Shown: positions 17,530 through 26,564 of the stretch, in pieces | Numbering within the stretch: position 1 is the stretch's first letter | Layout: every line of letters begins with the position of its first letter | NCBI RefSeq assembly: GCF_000277405.1 | Contig: NC_017741.1 | Location: 682,001 to 746,000, forward strand | Length of the DNA: 64,000 nucleotides | DNA from: Helicobacter pylori Shi112 | GTDB lineage: Bacteria > Campylobacterota > Campylobacteria > Campylobacterales > Helicobacteraceae | Direction of reading: 5' to 3' | Translations under genes and position numbers: made by a program | The notes under the pieces: model-generated | Database searches by the model: none | The model's input: only the letters and a program-made list of their open reading frames with translations | What the model was told of the DNA's origin: nothing

Positions 17530-18030
17530 TTAGCGTCTTTCTGGGGGCTGTATGCCTAGCCAATCTTTATAAAACGCCTCTATATCAGGCTCAAAATCAT
17601 GGATCACAGGATACCAAGGAGTTGGGGCTTCAACATCTAAAAGGATGCCGCAATCCGGGCAAATATACTCCCGATACACTTGCCAGTTAGTATCGCTGGC
17701 TAAGAGTTTAGGATACACCTCTTCCATTTTTTCTGCCGTATCGCGCACATAGATGTTTGCATGCAATTTCCAGTTCTCCTCTGGAGCGCAAAACGCATGA
17801 CCGCATGAACACTTGATCGCCCACTTTTTTTGCGGGTCTTGCACCACAAACAAATGCGGCCCCAAGGGTAGGACGATTTTGTCATCAAAATCTACCTTAT
17901 CTTGCAACACCTTCAAATACATTTGGAATCTTTCATGATCTTTAGGCATGCTAAGCATTTTTAAGACAGTGTTCCAATCCAAGTTCCCCTCTACCAAATT
18001 TTTAATTTGTTCTTGTGTGTATTTTGACAT
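17530..18030 (-). CDS. acxC: Acetone carboxylase gamma subunit
   Basis: Small subunit of acetone carboxylase, which converts acetone and bicarbonate to acetoacetate with ATP hydrolysis. The 166-residue protein has two cysteine clusters that fit a zinc site: CSCGHAFC and CPDCG. The ATG at 18030 (MSKYTQEQIKNLVEGN) is chosen because an AGGAG lies 7 bases upstream; a longer frame back to 18081 would overlap acxB and lacks a ribosome-binding site. It is the third gene of the acxABC operon (HP0697-like), 16 bases after acxB. Confidence 0.95.
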   Translation of the reverse strand: MSKYTQEQIKNLVEGNLDWNTVLKMLSMPKDHERFQMYLKVLQDKVDFDDKIVLPLGPHLFVVQDPQKKWAIKCSCGHAFCAPEENWKLHANIYVRDTAEKMEEVYPKLLASDTNWQVYREYICPDCGILLDVEAPTPWYPVIHDFEPDIEAFYKDWLGIQPPERR

Positions 18031-18046
18031 AACCATTCTCCTTTCT

Positions 18047-20344
18047 TTATTTCTCATCAACCAACACAACCGTGCGCACATCAGGCAATTTATTCAAATC
18101 CATCCTGTATTTAGACCCATAGGTGAATACACCAAGCTCATCTTCTTTCACGCTCCAGCTCTTTGGCAAGTTCCAGAATGTTTTAAAATCGTTTAAAAAC
18201 TTAGGCGAAAGATCAAAACTAGTCGCATACATGTGCTTAACCTGTTTGGAAGCCTCTTTTTCAAGGATAGCGTTTCTTTCTTGCTCCATCCATTGTTTTA
18301 CCGGTATGGATCTAGCCTTTCTGTTTTCAAGAATTTCTTTTCTTCTAGCCTTAGTTTTGGCTTCATCGCCGACCCACACGCCGTCTTTATTTTGACTCAC
18401 CACCGCACCATAAACCTTGTAAGCGTATTCTGGCAATAGCTGTTTGCTGTTGAGATCTTCTAAAATCGCATTCAAATCCCTTTCAATCGGATCGCCAAAT
18501 CCAGGACCGCCTTTGATGTAATTCAAATACAAGTCATAATTATCAAAGCAGTTCTCGGTGGTGATGCACTGCTTATCCCTTTTAACTTGAGACGCATGAG
18601 AAATGTGTTTTTCATAATCTCTATCAGTTGGGTTAAAATCGCCCCCCAAAGGCAAGCTGGCGTTATTTTTAATCCTGTTTTCTAAATCGGTGTTGTGCGC
18701 TTCAAACCTATAGCCACTAGCCGCTGGATAGCCCCCCATCATACCCCAATCGCTATTCATATAGCCATTACCCATAAAGAACATGGTCCAATCATGTGCA
18801 CCCCACACCATTCTTAAGGTTTCAAACCCATTACCGCCTCGATATTTTCCATACCCACCGGTATTGGCTTTGACATTCCTGCCTAGATAAAGGAGAGGCT
18901 CTGCCATTTCCCAAATTTCAACATCGCCCATATCGCCCTCTGGATTCCAAATAGCCGCTGCGTGATTCAAGCCGTCTTTTATCGCGCAAGCTCCAGTCCC
19001 ACAAGAACTCGTCTCAAAGCTATTCACCGCATGGATTTCTCCATCCTGGTTGATACCACCGCCTTGCAGCCAATTGGAAGTGTTAGCGTTTCCGGAATTG
19101 ACCTCTTCTAAATACCCTCGGCTGTAATACGCTTGAGATAAGCCTCTCCACAAAGCGCTCCAGCCTGATACCAAGAAATGCCACGCATAAGCATGCCCGG
19201 TGCGCCTGTCATCTGGATTCATCCAAGTCCCTTTTTTGAGCCTGAACTGCGTAGCGAAATAAGCGCCATCATTGATGCGAGAAGTGGGTATCAGCGTTTG
19301 AGTCATCATCACCCAAATACCGCTAGTGAAAGACACTTGGTTGCAATTAAAAGAGTGCCATCCCCACCTAGACGCGCCTTCAAAATCTAATTTCCATGTA
19401 GCGTCTTTATTGATAGTGATTTCCACAGGAGAGTGCATGATTGTGTCTAGCTTAGCAAATTCAGAGCACACGCCAATATCCTTATGTGCATAAGGCACAT
19501 CCACAAACGCTACCTTTCTATACTTGCCTGGTATGGTCATGGATTTGATCCTAGAGATAAGACCTCTTCTGCCCTCTTCAATCACCTCATCAATAAATCG
19601 CATGTAAGAATCAATGCCATCTTCTTTAATGACTTCCATCACTAAATCTCTAATCATATGGCACCCTGCAATCCTAGTCCTTTCATCTAGAATCCAATAT
19701 TTAGGCGTGCGAACCGATCTTTGAGATTCATGCAACCAATCTTTAAAGCTTTCATCGTTCGCTCCTGTCTTACGGCAAGTGATCATGTATCCATCCCCAA
19801 ATCTTTGAACCTGTCCAGTGCTCATCGATCCTGGAGTAACCGAACCGGTATCAATCACATGCGTAACGCCACCTACCCACCCAATCAATTTTTCATCGTG
19901 GAAAATAGGCACAAGAGTCATAATATCGCATGGGTGCACATTCCCAATCGCGCAGTCGTTATTGGTGAAAATATCCTTGTCATTGATACCGGGGTTATCT
20001 TCCCAATTATTCTCTACCATGTATTTGATAGCTGATCCCATAGTGCCTACATGGATAATGATACCCGTAGAAGTCAGCACGCTATCGCCCACAGCGTTAT
20101 AAAGCGTGAAACACAATTCCCCCTCTTGCTCAACAATAGGGCTTGCCGCAATCCTTTTAGCTGTTTCTCTGGCATGCACGATACCGCCCCTTAGTTTAGA
20201 GAACATCTTCTCATAACCGATCGGATCTCTTTCTTTAAACTCTAGTTTTTTGAGACCATTATAATGCCCTGTTTTTTCTGTCCTGGCTAGGATTTCATCT
20301 CTAGCTTGTTTTAAAGTTTTGCCGTTTTTCAATAAATTTGCCAT
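18047..20344 (-). CDS. acxB: Acetone carboxylase alpha subunit (HyuB family)
   Basis: The 765-residue HyuB/hydantoinase-B family subunit of acetone carboxylase (HP0696-like). Family features are visible: GGIVHARETAKRIAASPIVE near the start, CAIGNVHPCDIMTLVPIF (metal-site region), GGVTHVIDTGSVTPGSMSTG, and the Gly-rich GGYGKYRGGNGFETLR. The carboxylation site of the enzyme lies on this subunit. It starts 11 bases after acxA ends, so the two are co-translated in the fixed order beta-alpha-gamma. Confidence 0.96.
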   Translation of the reverse strand: MANLLKNGKTLKQARDEILARTEKTGHYNGLKKLEFKERDPIGYEKMFSKLRGGIVHARETAKRIAASPIVEQEGELCFTLYNAVGDSVLTSTGIIIHVGTMGSAIKYMVENNWEDNPGINDKDIFTNNDCAIGNVHPCDIMTLVPIFHDEKLIGWVGGVTHVIDTGSVTPGSMSTGQVQRFGDGYMITCRKTGANDESFKDWLHESQRSVRTPKYWILDERTRIAGCHMIRDLVMEVIKEDGIDSYMRFIDEVIEEGRRGLISRIKSMTIPGKYRKVAFVDVPYAHKDIGVCSEFAKLDTIMHSPVEITINKDATWKLDFEGASRWGWHSFNCNQVSFTSGIWVMMTQTLIPTSRINDGAYFATQFRLKKGTWMNPDDRRTGHAYAWHFLVSGWSALWRGLSQAYYSRGYLEEVNSGNANTSNWLQGGGINQDGEIHAVNSFETSSCGTGACAIKDGLNHAAAIWNPEGDMGDVEIWEMAEPLLYLGRNVKANTGGYGKYRGGNGFETLRMVWGAHDWTMFFMGNGYMNSDWGMMGGYPAASGYRFEAHNTDLENRIKNNASLPLGGDFNPTDRDYEKHISHASQVKRDKQCITTENCFDNYDLYLNYIKGGPGFGDPIERDLNAILEDLNSKQLLPEYAYKVYGAVVSQNKDGVWVGDEAKTKARRKEILENRKARSIPVKQWMEQERNAILEKEASKQVKHMYATSFDLSPKFLNDFKTFWNLPKSWSVKEDELGVFTYGSKYRMDLNKLPDVRTVVLVDEK

Positions 20345-20355
20345 TTTGAACTCCT

Positions 20356-22497
20356 TTATTTAATTTCTTTCAAGTGGAACAATCGGTGTTTGTCTAGTCT
20401 TGTCGCAAAGCCTTTGGGTATCACGAAAGTGGTCGCATCTGATTCCACGATCGCAGGCCCTATGACTTCATTTCCAGGCAATAATTTTTCCATTTGCCAC
20501 ACATCTGCATCCACCCATTTTTTATGCCGATAGAATTTTCTAACGCCTATTTTGGCTTCTTTTGGGGGCGTAGCACCATGCTCTTTTTCAACCGGAATTA
20601 CAGGTTTTTGCGTAGCCACAACACCACGCATGATCACGCCGGTCACGCTAAAACCAAGCTCTGGAGAACACGCTGATTCGGAATAAACACGAGCGTAGGT
20701 TTTTTCATATTCTTTGACAATCTCTTCCCAATCAGCCACGCTTGCAGCTTTTGACACAGGAGAAGTGATCTCTAAATCATTCAATTGCCCCATATACTGC
20801 ATCCTGTATCCAGGTCTTAAGATCACATCTTTTTGAGAAAATCCATTGATCTTGAACTCTTCAATCACTTTGAGGGTCAATTCATCCCATGCGTCTTGAA
20901 TGATTTTGCATGCTTCTACTTTTGACTTGTCTGAAGAATACTGCGGAATAGCAATATCCACGCTCTTATCGTATCTGTATTCAAAATCAGCGCAAGCGCA
21001 ACCAAAAGCGCTAAATCCAGCCGCCCACGCAGGCACTACCACATCCTTAAACCCTAAGCCTTCTGTATAGCCATAGGTATGCACAGGCCCCGCACCACCA
21101 TACGAAAAACACACAAAATCAGACGGGCTATACCCTTTAGCGCTAATATTGGATCGCAAGTATTCTTTAAGCTCCAAATCAAGCAACTCAATCACACCCG
21201 CAGCCGCATCTTCTACGCTAATGCCTAGCGGATCAGCGATTTGTTCTTTAATGTGTTTTTTAGCCCTATCCACATCTAATTTGATCAAACCACCTAAGAA
21301 ATTATCCGGGTTCAAATAGCCTAAAACAATATGGCAATCGGTTACTGAAACCGTGTCTAATCCGCTGTCTTTCCAACAAGTGCCAACCCTATACCCCGCA
21401 CTGTCAGGCCCTAGTTTGACAGATCGGCTGTGTGGATCAATGCGCACAAAACTCCCCGCACCTGCACCAACGGAATCCATAGCCACAAGCGGTAGAGATA
21501 AAACAAGGCGTGCCATATCAGGGTCAGAAGCGATGTTGAAATTGCTCTTAACGATAAGCGCCATATCAAAGCTCGTGCCGCCAATATCGCTGCATGCAAT
21601 ATTGTCATAACCAAGCGTTTCGCCTAGCAATTTAGATCCGATCACGCCTCCAATAGGACCGCTCACGATCGTTCTGGCAAGCTCTTTAGCCTTCCAACTA
21701 ATAGTGCCTCCATGTGTTGCCATCACCCTAAGATCAAATTTAGCGCCATGCTCTTTGAAGCGGTTGCTGACTTTAGAGAGAGTTTGCCTGCTTGGCTCAG
21801 CCGCATAAGCTTCTAAGATAGTGGTGTTCATTCTGTGGCTTTCTTTTCTTTGAGGGTAGTAATCCACCGAAGCGAATACAGGAACATTTTTACCCAATTT
21901 TTCAATCTCTTTTAACGCTATATCTCTAACGATCCGCTCGCTTTCAGCGTTTTTATGAGATTGCAACAAGCAAATCACAATGGCCTTTGCGCCTGCTTCT
22001 AAAAGCTCCTTAACAGCAACTTTAATCTCTTCTGGGCGCACTGGGATAACCACTTGCCCCTTGACATCGGTTCTTTCTGTAACGCCTCTAATCCTTTTTA
22101 AAGGAATCAGCGGATCATCATACTTGTGCGTGTTGATATGCAACCTTTCTTCTAGCGCATACCCCAAGTAGGATTGCAACGCTCTGCCCATAGAATGCAT
22201 TTGCTCAAAACCCTTATTACAAATTAGGCCCACTTCCATCCCACGCCTTTGGACGACCCGATTGAGCATCGCCGTGCCTGAGTAAACGCAAGTGACCAAC
22301 TCTGGATAAACCTTATTCACATCCGATTCCCAGTGCGATAAAGCGTCTTGTGAGCTATTGTAAATAGCTAAGCTCTCATCTTCTGGGTTGCTTTGGGCTT
22401 TACCAACTACGAAACTGCCATTTTCTTTCACAAAAAATGTGTCCGTCATGGTGCCGCCGGCATCAATACCCATCACCTGAACTTTTGCGTCTTTCAT
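20356..22497 (-). CDS. acxA: Acetone carboxylase beta subunit (HyuA family)
   Basis: ATP-binding subunit of acetone carboxylase, 713 residues, HyuA/hydantoinase-A family (HP0695-like). It has the actin-like ATPase phosphate motif GIDAGGTMTDTFFV near the N-terminus, SDIGGTSFDMALI in the middle and FSYGGAGPVHTYGY near residue 465. In H. pylori the enzyme is thought to let the cell use acetone from the stomach. The ATG has an AAGGAG 8 bases upstream. The promoter region carries an A11 tract and, farther away, (AT)13, which may vary expression. Confidence 0.96.
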   Translation of the reverse strand: MKDAKVQVMGIDAGGTMTDTFFVKENGSFVVGKAQSNPEDESLAIYNSSQDALSHWESDVNKVYPELVTCVYSGTAMLNRVVQRRGMEVGLICNKGFEQMHSMGRALQSYLGYALEERLHINTHKYDDPLIPLKRIRGVTERTDVKGQVVIPVRPEEIKVAVKELLEAGAKAIVICLLQSHKNAESERIVRDIALKEIEKLGKNVPVFASVDYYPQRKESHRMNTTILEAYAAEPSRQTLSKVSNRFKEHGAKFDLRVMATHGGTISWKAKELARTIVSGPIGGVIGSKLLGETLGYDNIACSDIGGTSFDMALIVKSNFNIASDPDMARLVLSLPLVAMDSVGAGAGSFVRIDPHSRSVKLGPDSAGYRVGTCWKDSGLDTVSVTDCHIVLGYLNPDNFLGGLIKLDVDRAKKHIKEQIADPLGISVEDAAAGVIELLDLELKEYLRSNISAKGYSPSDFVCFSYGGAGPVHTYGYTEGLGFKDVVVPAWAAGFSAFGCACADFEYRYDKSVDIAIPQYSSDKSKVEACKIIQDAWDELTLKVIEEFKINGFSQKDVILRPGYRMQYMGQLNDLEITSPVSKAASVADWEEIVKEYEKTYARVYSESACSPELGFSVTGVIMRGVVATQKPVIPVEKEHGATPPKEAKIGVRKFYRHKKWVDADVWQMEKLLPGNEVIGPAIVESDATTFVIPKGFATRLDKHRLFHLKEIK

Positions 22498-22530
22498 TTT
22501 TTAGACTCCTTAGTATTAATGTGTTGCTCG

Positions 22531-22552
22531 AGGTAACCTATCAAGGTAACCT
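22531..22552. promoter_or_regulatory. Repeated AGGTAACCT element in the acx leader
   Basis: Two identical copies of AGGTAACCT (22531-22539 and 22544-22552), separated by ATCA, lie at or just after the predicted acx transcript start. Each copy is a near-palindrome, so the pair can be read as two protein-binding half-sites or as a weak leader hairpin. No known H. pylori regulator site fits that I recognise. Confidence 0.4.
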
Positions 22553-22558
22553 GTTTGA

Positions 22559-22564
22559 ATTATA
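22559..22564 (-). promoter_or_regulatory. Probable -10 box of acxABC
   Basis: TATAAT on the minus strand, 61 bases before the acxA ATG. The predicted start is near 22552. An A11 tract begins 24 bases upstream, in the position of an UP-element. Confidence 0.55.
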
Positions 22565-22588
22565 GGACAAATTTTAAAATGGAAATCA

Positions 22589-22599
22589 TTTTTTTTTTT
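22589..22599 (-). repeat. A11 homopolymer upstream of the acx promoter
   Basis: Eleven T on the plus strand (A on the acx coding strand), at about -37 to -47 from the predicted start. Homopolymers of this length change by slippage in H. pylori and can tune promoters. Confidence 0.8.
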
Positions 22600-22673
22600 A
22601 AAGCCAGTCAATAACAATGTAAAAATTTGGTGTATAAAGTGAAGAATAGTAATAAGTTCATTCAAAGAATACC

Positions 22674-22699
22674 ATATATATATATATATATATATATAT
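22674..22699. repeat. (AT)13 dinucleotide repeat
   Basis: Thirteen uninterrupted AT units lie 30 bases after the lpxR stop and about 120 bases upstream of the predicted acx transcript start. It is noncoding. A tract of this length should vary between isolates. Confidence 0.95.
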
Positions 22700-22729
22700 T
22701 AGGAAGAAAAATATTAAACCTATATTAAA

Positions 22730-23731
22730 TCAAAAAGCAAAATTCAATTCTAAAGTGCCGATTTGATGGTGTTTAGGCTGGGATTGAAAGGTTTTACTAA
22801 TATCGGTGATCGTAAAAGCCACCCTAAAGCTGCGCCACATCATCGCCGCTCCTATTTCACTGGCATAAACAAAGTATTCCAAATTAGCAATACCCCTAGT
22901 TTCAGGGCTATTGCCTTGAATGAAGATGTTAAGGGGTTGGAAGCGCCCAAAAGCCCCTACAAAAAAATAGATGGAAAATTTATCGCTATAAGGCATGCCT
23001 CCATCAAAAGCGGTATTGACCTTATTGACACCATAATCAGCGTCCAGGTTATACCCAGCCCTAAAGAGCGAGCCTAGTTGGAAATAATCCCTCGCATTAC
23101 CCAATTCCACATTAAACCCAGGCATTAACTCCATAGAAAAAAAACGAGTCTTTAAAAGGGGGACTTTTTTGAGCAATTGGTAGTGCAATTCAAAGATAAA
23201 TTCGTTTTTGAGCTGCGTGTTCCAGCCATAAAATTGGGGGTCATGACCCCATTTATGAATGAGATGCTGCGTTTGAGCGGCCAAAGAATCTTGCCCTGTC
23301 GTTCCTAAAGAAAGCGTGAATAACTCCATGAAAGTTTGATGGCGGTTATACACATTCAAATTCACCCTCAAATACCCCCCATAAGGGTGGTTGTCATGCA
23401 AATGCACCAGTTTTCTGTTTTCAAGTGAAGGGGTATACATGTCTTGGGCGAGAGAAATGCCAAAACGAGTAACCCTAGGGCTTTTATTGAAAAACCCTAA
23501 ATACGAAGTCCATTTCATCGCTTTATTTTTAGAAAAATCAAACTCTTTAGTAGAAAAGCCTATTTGATTGCCTGCGGTATAATACTCATCAATGTAAGGG
23601 TTGATATAACCATCATTTTCAGTCATCAAATTGATAGAATAGCGTTTAGAGGGCGTTAATGGGGTAAGAATATCCTCTTTTGCCCATGCAAACATTCCTA
23701 ATAATAAACATAAAATAAATTTGAAAAACAA
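22730..23731 (-). CDS. lpxR: Lipid A 3'-O-deacylase LpxR, intact
   Basis: Outer-membrane beta-barrel enzyme that removes the 3'-linked acyl chains from lipid A, helping to make the tetra-acylated, weakly stimulatory LPS of H. pylori; the J99 homologue Jhp0634 was identified with this role. The 333-residue protein has a signal peptide (MFFKFILCLLLGMFAWA), the catalytic N-terminal motif LMTENDGYINPYIDEYYTAG with Asn-Asp, the NHPYGGYLRVNL segment, and the family block GTTGQDSLAAQTQHLIH...GWNTQLKNE. It ends in LELNFAF, a typical barrel terminus. It stands between atoE and acxA on the same strand, without a metabolic link to either. HP0694 position. Confidence 0.88.
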   Translation of the reverse strand: MFFKFILCLLLGMFAWAKEDILTPLTPSKRYSINLMTENDGYINPYIDEYYTAGNQIGFSTKEFDFSKNKAMKWTSYLGFFNKSPRVTRFGISLAQDMYTPSLENRKLVHLHDNHPYGGYLRVNLNVYNRHQTFMELFTLSLGTTGQDSLAAQTQHLIHKWGHDPQFYGWNTQLKNEFIFELHYQLLKKVPLLKTRFFSMELMPGFNVELGNARDYFQLGSLFRAGYNLDADYGVNKVNTAFDGGMPYSDKFSIYFFVGAFGRFQPLNIFIQGNSPETRGIANLEYFVYASEIGAAMMWRSFRVAFTITDISKTFQSQPKHHQIGTLELNFAF

Positions 23732-23852
23732 AACACTTCCTCTTAGGTTATTATGGGGTTATTGTAACGAAATAAGGCTTAATTGCAAGAGCGTTTAAGG
23801 GGTAGAGAAAATTTACCCCATTGAAAAGAGCGTGGTTTTAGGCATAAAAAAC

Positions 23853-25223
23853 TCACACTAAAAAATAAAACACCCCACACACGACTAAGCCTACAAAAAT
23901 TAAAGTCAAAACGCAATAGCCCATAATATCTTTAGCGCCCAAACCCGCAATGGCTAAAGCGGGTAAAGCCCAAAAAGGCTGTATCATATTCGTCCAAGCG
24001 TCTCCCCAAGCGATAGCCATAGAAACCACGCCCGGATCCACCCCCAAGCTTTGCCCTGCAGGGAGCATGATAGGAGCTTGAATCGCCCATTGCCCTCCGC
24101 CAGACGGGATGAAAATATTGACAATCCCCGCGCTCAAAAAAGTCATGAGCGCGAAAGTTTTTTCATTAGCGATGTGCGTGAAGGCTAAAGAAAGCATTTG
24201 CGCTAATGAATGACCTCCCACGCTATGGCTTGCCATCATCCCCATGATCCCGGCATAAAAAGGGAATTGCAATAAAATCCCAGCCACGCTCCTAGCGGAA
24301 TGATTGATCGCTTTCACATAAGCTAAAGGGGTTTTATGGAGCAAAATCCCTAAAAAAAGGAAAATCGTATTGACAATGTTTAAACTAATCCCTCCTCCTT
24401 TAAAAAAATAAATACCAAGATACCCAAAACCCAAAAAAACCAAAAGATAAGAAAGCAAAGCGCTGTTTTCCAAAAAATGTGCGATCGTTTTGTCTTGTTG
24501 GTGATCAATGAGTTCTGTTTCCTTGTATTCGTCTTTTAAAAGCTTTGCGTCAATCTCAACAATTTCTTCTTTTTTAGGGTGGATTATTGCCATTAAAAAG
24601 GGTAACCCTACAAGAATGATCCCTATGATGATTAAATTATAAGCAGAAAAAATCGTCTGACTGATAGGAATAGCTTTTTCAATCACCCCGGTGCTTATTT
24701 TGGATAGATCTTCATTTTGGGTGGCAACGCTTAAAGGGATAGAGCCTGATAAGCCCCCATGCCAGATGACAAAACCCGAATAAGCGCTCGCAATAAGCAG
24801 CCTGTAATCCACCCCTTTAACATTTTTGGCGATCTCTTTTGCAAAAATAGCGCTAATCACTAAGCCAAAACCCCAGTTGATCCAATTAGCGATTAATGAC
24901 AGAAAAGTAACCAACAATAAAGCCGCGTAATACCCTTTAGGTAAAGACGCTAGATATTTTAAAAGTTTTTGGACTAATTTAGCGCTAGCTAGAGCCTGAC
25001 CCAACACCAAAATAAGAGCCATTTGCATAGAAAAACCTAAAAGCGTCCAAGCGCCATTCCCCCAACTAGAAATGACAGAAAAAGCGTCTTGCCCTGTCAA
25101 ACCATAAACAAGAATAAACACGATAAACGATAAAAGAGTGACCAAGACAAAGGAGTCCGGCAAACATTTAGACGCCAAAAACACGCACGCTGAAGTCAAA
25201 TGCCTTAATAAAAACATCAACAC
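23853..25223 (-). CDS. atoE: Short-chain fatty acid transporter (AtoE family)
   Basis: A 456-residue polytopic membrane protein with about 11-12 hydrophobic segments, of the AtoE family that takes up short-chain fatty acids such as acetoacetate or butyrate. Family-typical stretches are SAIFAKEIAKNVKGVDYRLLIASAYSGFVIWHGG, seen in two parts, and FIPSGGGQWAIQAPIM and SMAIAWGDAWTNMIQPFWAL near the C-terminus. It follows scoB by 12 bases and so belongs to the thl-scoA-scoB-atoE operon, where it would supply acetoacetate to the CoA transferase. Confidence 0.93.
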   Translation of the reverse strand: MLMFLLRHLTSACVFLASKCLPDSFVLVTLLSFIVFILVYGLTGQDAFSVISSWGNGAWTLLGFSMQMALILVLGQALASAKLVQKLLKYLASLPKGYYAALLLVTFLSLIANWINWGFGLVISAIFAKEIAKNVKGVDYRLLIASAYSGFVIWHGGLSGSIPLSVATQNEDLSKISTGVIEKAIPISQTIFSAYNLIIIGIILVGLPFLMAIIHPKKEEIVEIDAKLLKDEYKETELIDHQQDKTIAHFLENSALLSYLLVFLGFGYLGIYFFKGGGISLNIVNTIFLFLGILLHKTPLAYVKAINHSARSVAGILLQFPFYAGIMGMMASHSVGGHSLAQMLSLAFTHIANEKTFALMTFLSAGIVNIFIPSGGGQWAIQAPIMLPAGQSLGVDPGVVSMAIAWGDAWTNMIQPFWALPALAIAGLGAKDIMGYCVLTLIFVGLVVCGVFYFLV

Positions 25224-25235
25224 CCCTTTTATAAG

Positions 25236-25859
25236 CTATAAGCACACTTCAAATTCAGCTTCTGTTTTTTCTCTCACTTGATCAAGGCTGACACCCTCTT
25301 GCAATTCCACTAATTTCATGGCGTTATTAAAAAACTCAAACACCGCTAAATCCGTTATCAATTGATGCACCACGCCTTTTCCTGTTAAGGGCAAGGAGCA
25401 TTCTTTTTTCACTTTAGACTCCCCGTATTTGTTGCAATGCTCCATGATGACAATCACTTTTTTAGCGCCATGCACCAAATCCATAGCCCCTCCCATGCCT
25501 TTTATGAGCTTTTTAGGGATCATCCAATTAGCCAAATCCCCATTTTGTGAGACTTCCATCCCTCCTAAAATCGCTAAATCAATATGCCCCCCACGAATCA
25601 TCGCAAACGAATCCGCGCTGTTGAAAAACGAAGCGCCCGGCACCACGGTCACGGTTTCCTTTCCTGCATTAATGAGATCCGCATCAACGCCCCCTTCCAA
25701 TGGGTAAGTGCCAATCCCTAATAGTCCGTTCTCGCTTTGGAAAACGATATTCATCCCGCTCACTTCATTAGCCACAAGCGTGGGCAAGCCTATCCCTAAA
25801 TTCACATACATGCCCTCTTTCAATTCCTTTGCCGCTCTTTTAATGATAGCCTCTCTCAT
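25236..25859 (-). CDS. scoB: Succinyl-CoA:3-ketoacid CoA-transferase subunit B
   Basis: Beta subunit of SCOT, which moves CoA from succinyl-CoA to acetoacetate. The 207-residue protein has the catalytic glutamate in [10 protein letters not shown] (E43), the GIGLPTLVA nucleotide loop and the glycine-rich [17 protein letters not shown] end. Its start overlaps scoA by 4 bases. In H. pylori this step also bypasses succinyl-CoA synthetase in the unusual citric-acid cycle. Confidence 0.97.
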   Translation of the reverse strand: MREAIIKRAAKELKEGMYVNLGIGLPTLVANEVSGMNIVFQSENGLLGIGTYPLEGGVDADLINAGKETVTVVPGASFFNSADSFAMIRGGHIDLAILGGMEVSQNGDLANWMIPKKLIKGMGGAMDLVHGAKKVIVIMEHCNKYGESKVKKECSLPLTGKGVVHQLITDLAVFEFFNNAMKLVELQEGVSLDQVREKTEAEFEVCL

Positions 25860-26554
25860 TTTGCGCTCCTTGTCGTGATTTTTTCTATCCGTTTTTCAAA
25901 TTTCTCGCCCTTATAGATGTGTTGCACATAGATTCCTGGCAAGTGTATTTCATCTGGGTCTAATTCCCCAGCCGGGACAATTTCTTCCACTTCAGCGACG
26001 CATATTTTTGCCGCCATCGCGCACAAGGGATTAAAGTTTCTAGCCGTTTTTCTAAACACCAAATTCCCAAGAGTGTCGCTTTTATAGGCTTTGATAAGCC
26101 CATAATCGCCTGTGATCGCTTTTTCTAAAATATACTCCTTGCCGTTAAACTCCCGTGATTCCTTGCCTTGAGCGATCAAAGTCCCAACCCCGGTTGGGGT
26201 GTAGTAAGCGGGTATCCCAGCCCCTCCAGCGTGCAAATTTTCAGCCAGCGTGCCTTGTGGTGTCAAAACGACTTCAATTTCTCCGTTCAGCATTTGCGAT
26301 TCAAAAATCTTATTTTCCCCCACATAGGAAGCGATAATCTTTTTAATCTGCTTTTTTTCCAAAAGAATGCCAAGCCCAAAGTCATCAACGCCGCAATTAT
26401 TGCTCACAACAATCAAATCCTTGATGCCTTTCTTATAAATGTAATCAATGGCGTATTCGGGTATCCCACACAGCCCAAAACCGCCCACTAAAATAGTGTC
26501 TCCGTCTTTTAAAGCGCTCAATGCTTTGTCTAAATCAGTTATAACCTTATTCAT
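25856..26554 (-). CDS. scoA: Succinyl-CoA:3-ketoacid CoA-transferase subunit A
   Basis: Alpha subunit of SCOT, 232 residues, with the CoA-binding [14 protein letters not shown] (23-36), [15 protein letters not shown] and [16 protein letters not shown] motifs. It lies 10 bases after the thiolase gene and overlaps scoB by 4 bases, so the two subunits are made in step. Confidence 0.97.
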   Translation of the reverse strand: MNKVITDLDKALSALKDGDTILVGGFGLCGIPEYAIDYIYKKGIKDLIVVSNNCGVDDFGLGILLEKKQIKKIIASYVGENKIFESQMLNGEIEVVLTPQGTLAENLHAGGAGIPAYYTPTGVGTLIAQGKESREFNGKEYILEKAITGDYGLIKAYKSDTLGNLVFRKTARNFNPLCAMAAKICVAEVEEIVPAGELDPDEIHLPGIYVQHIYKGEKFEKRIEKITTRSAK

Positions 26555-26564
26555 CTCATTCTCC

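Noticed and set aside
22674-22699. (AT)13 as a coding phase-variation switch in lpxR
   Set aside because: It lies after the lpxR stop codon and before acxA, so it cannot shift either frame.
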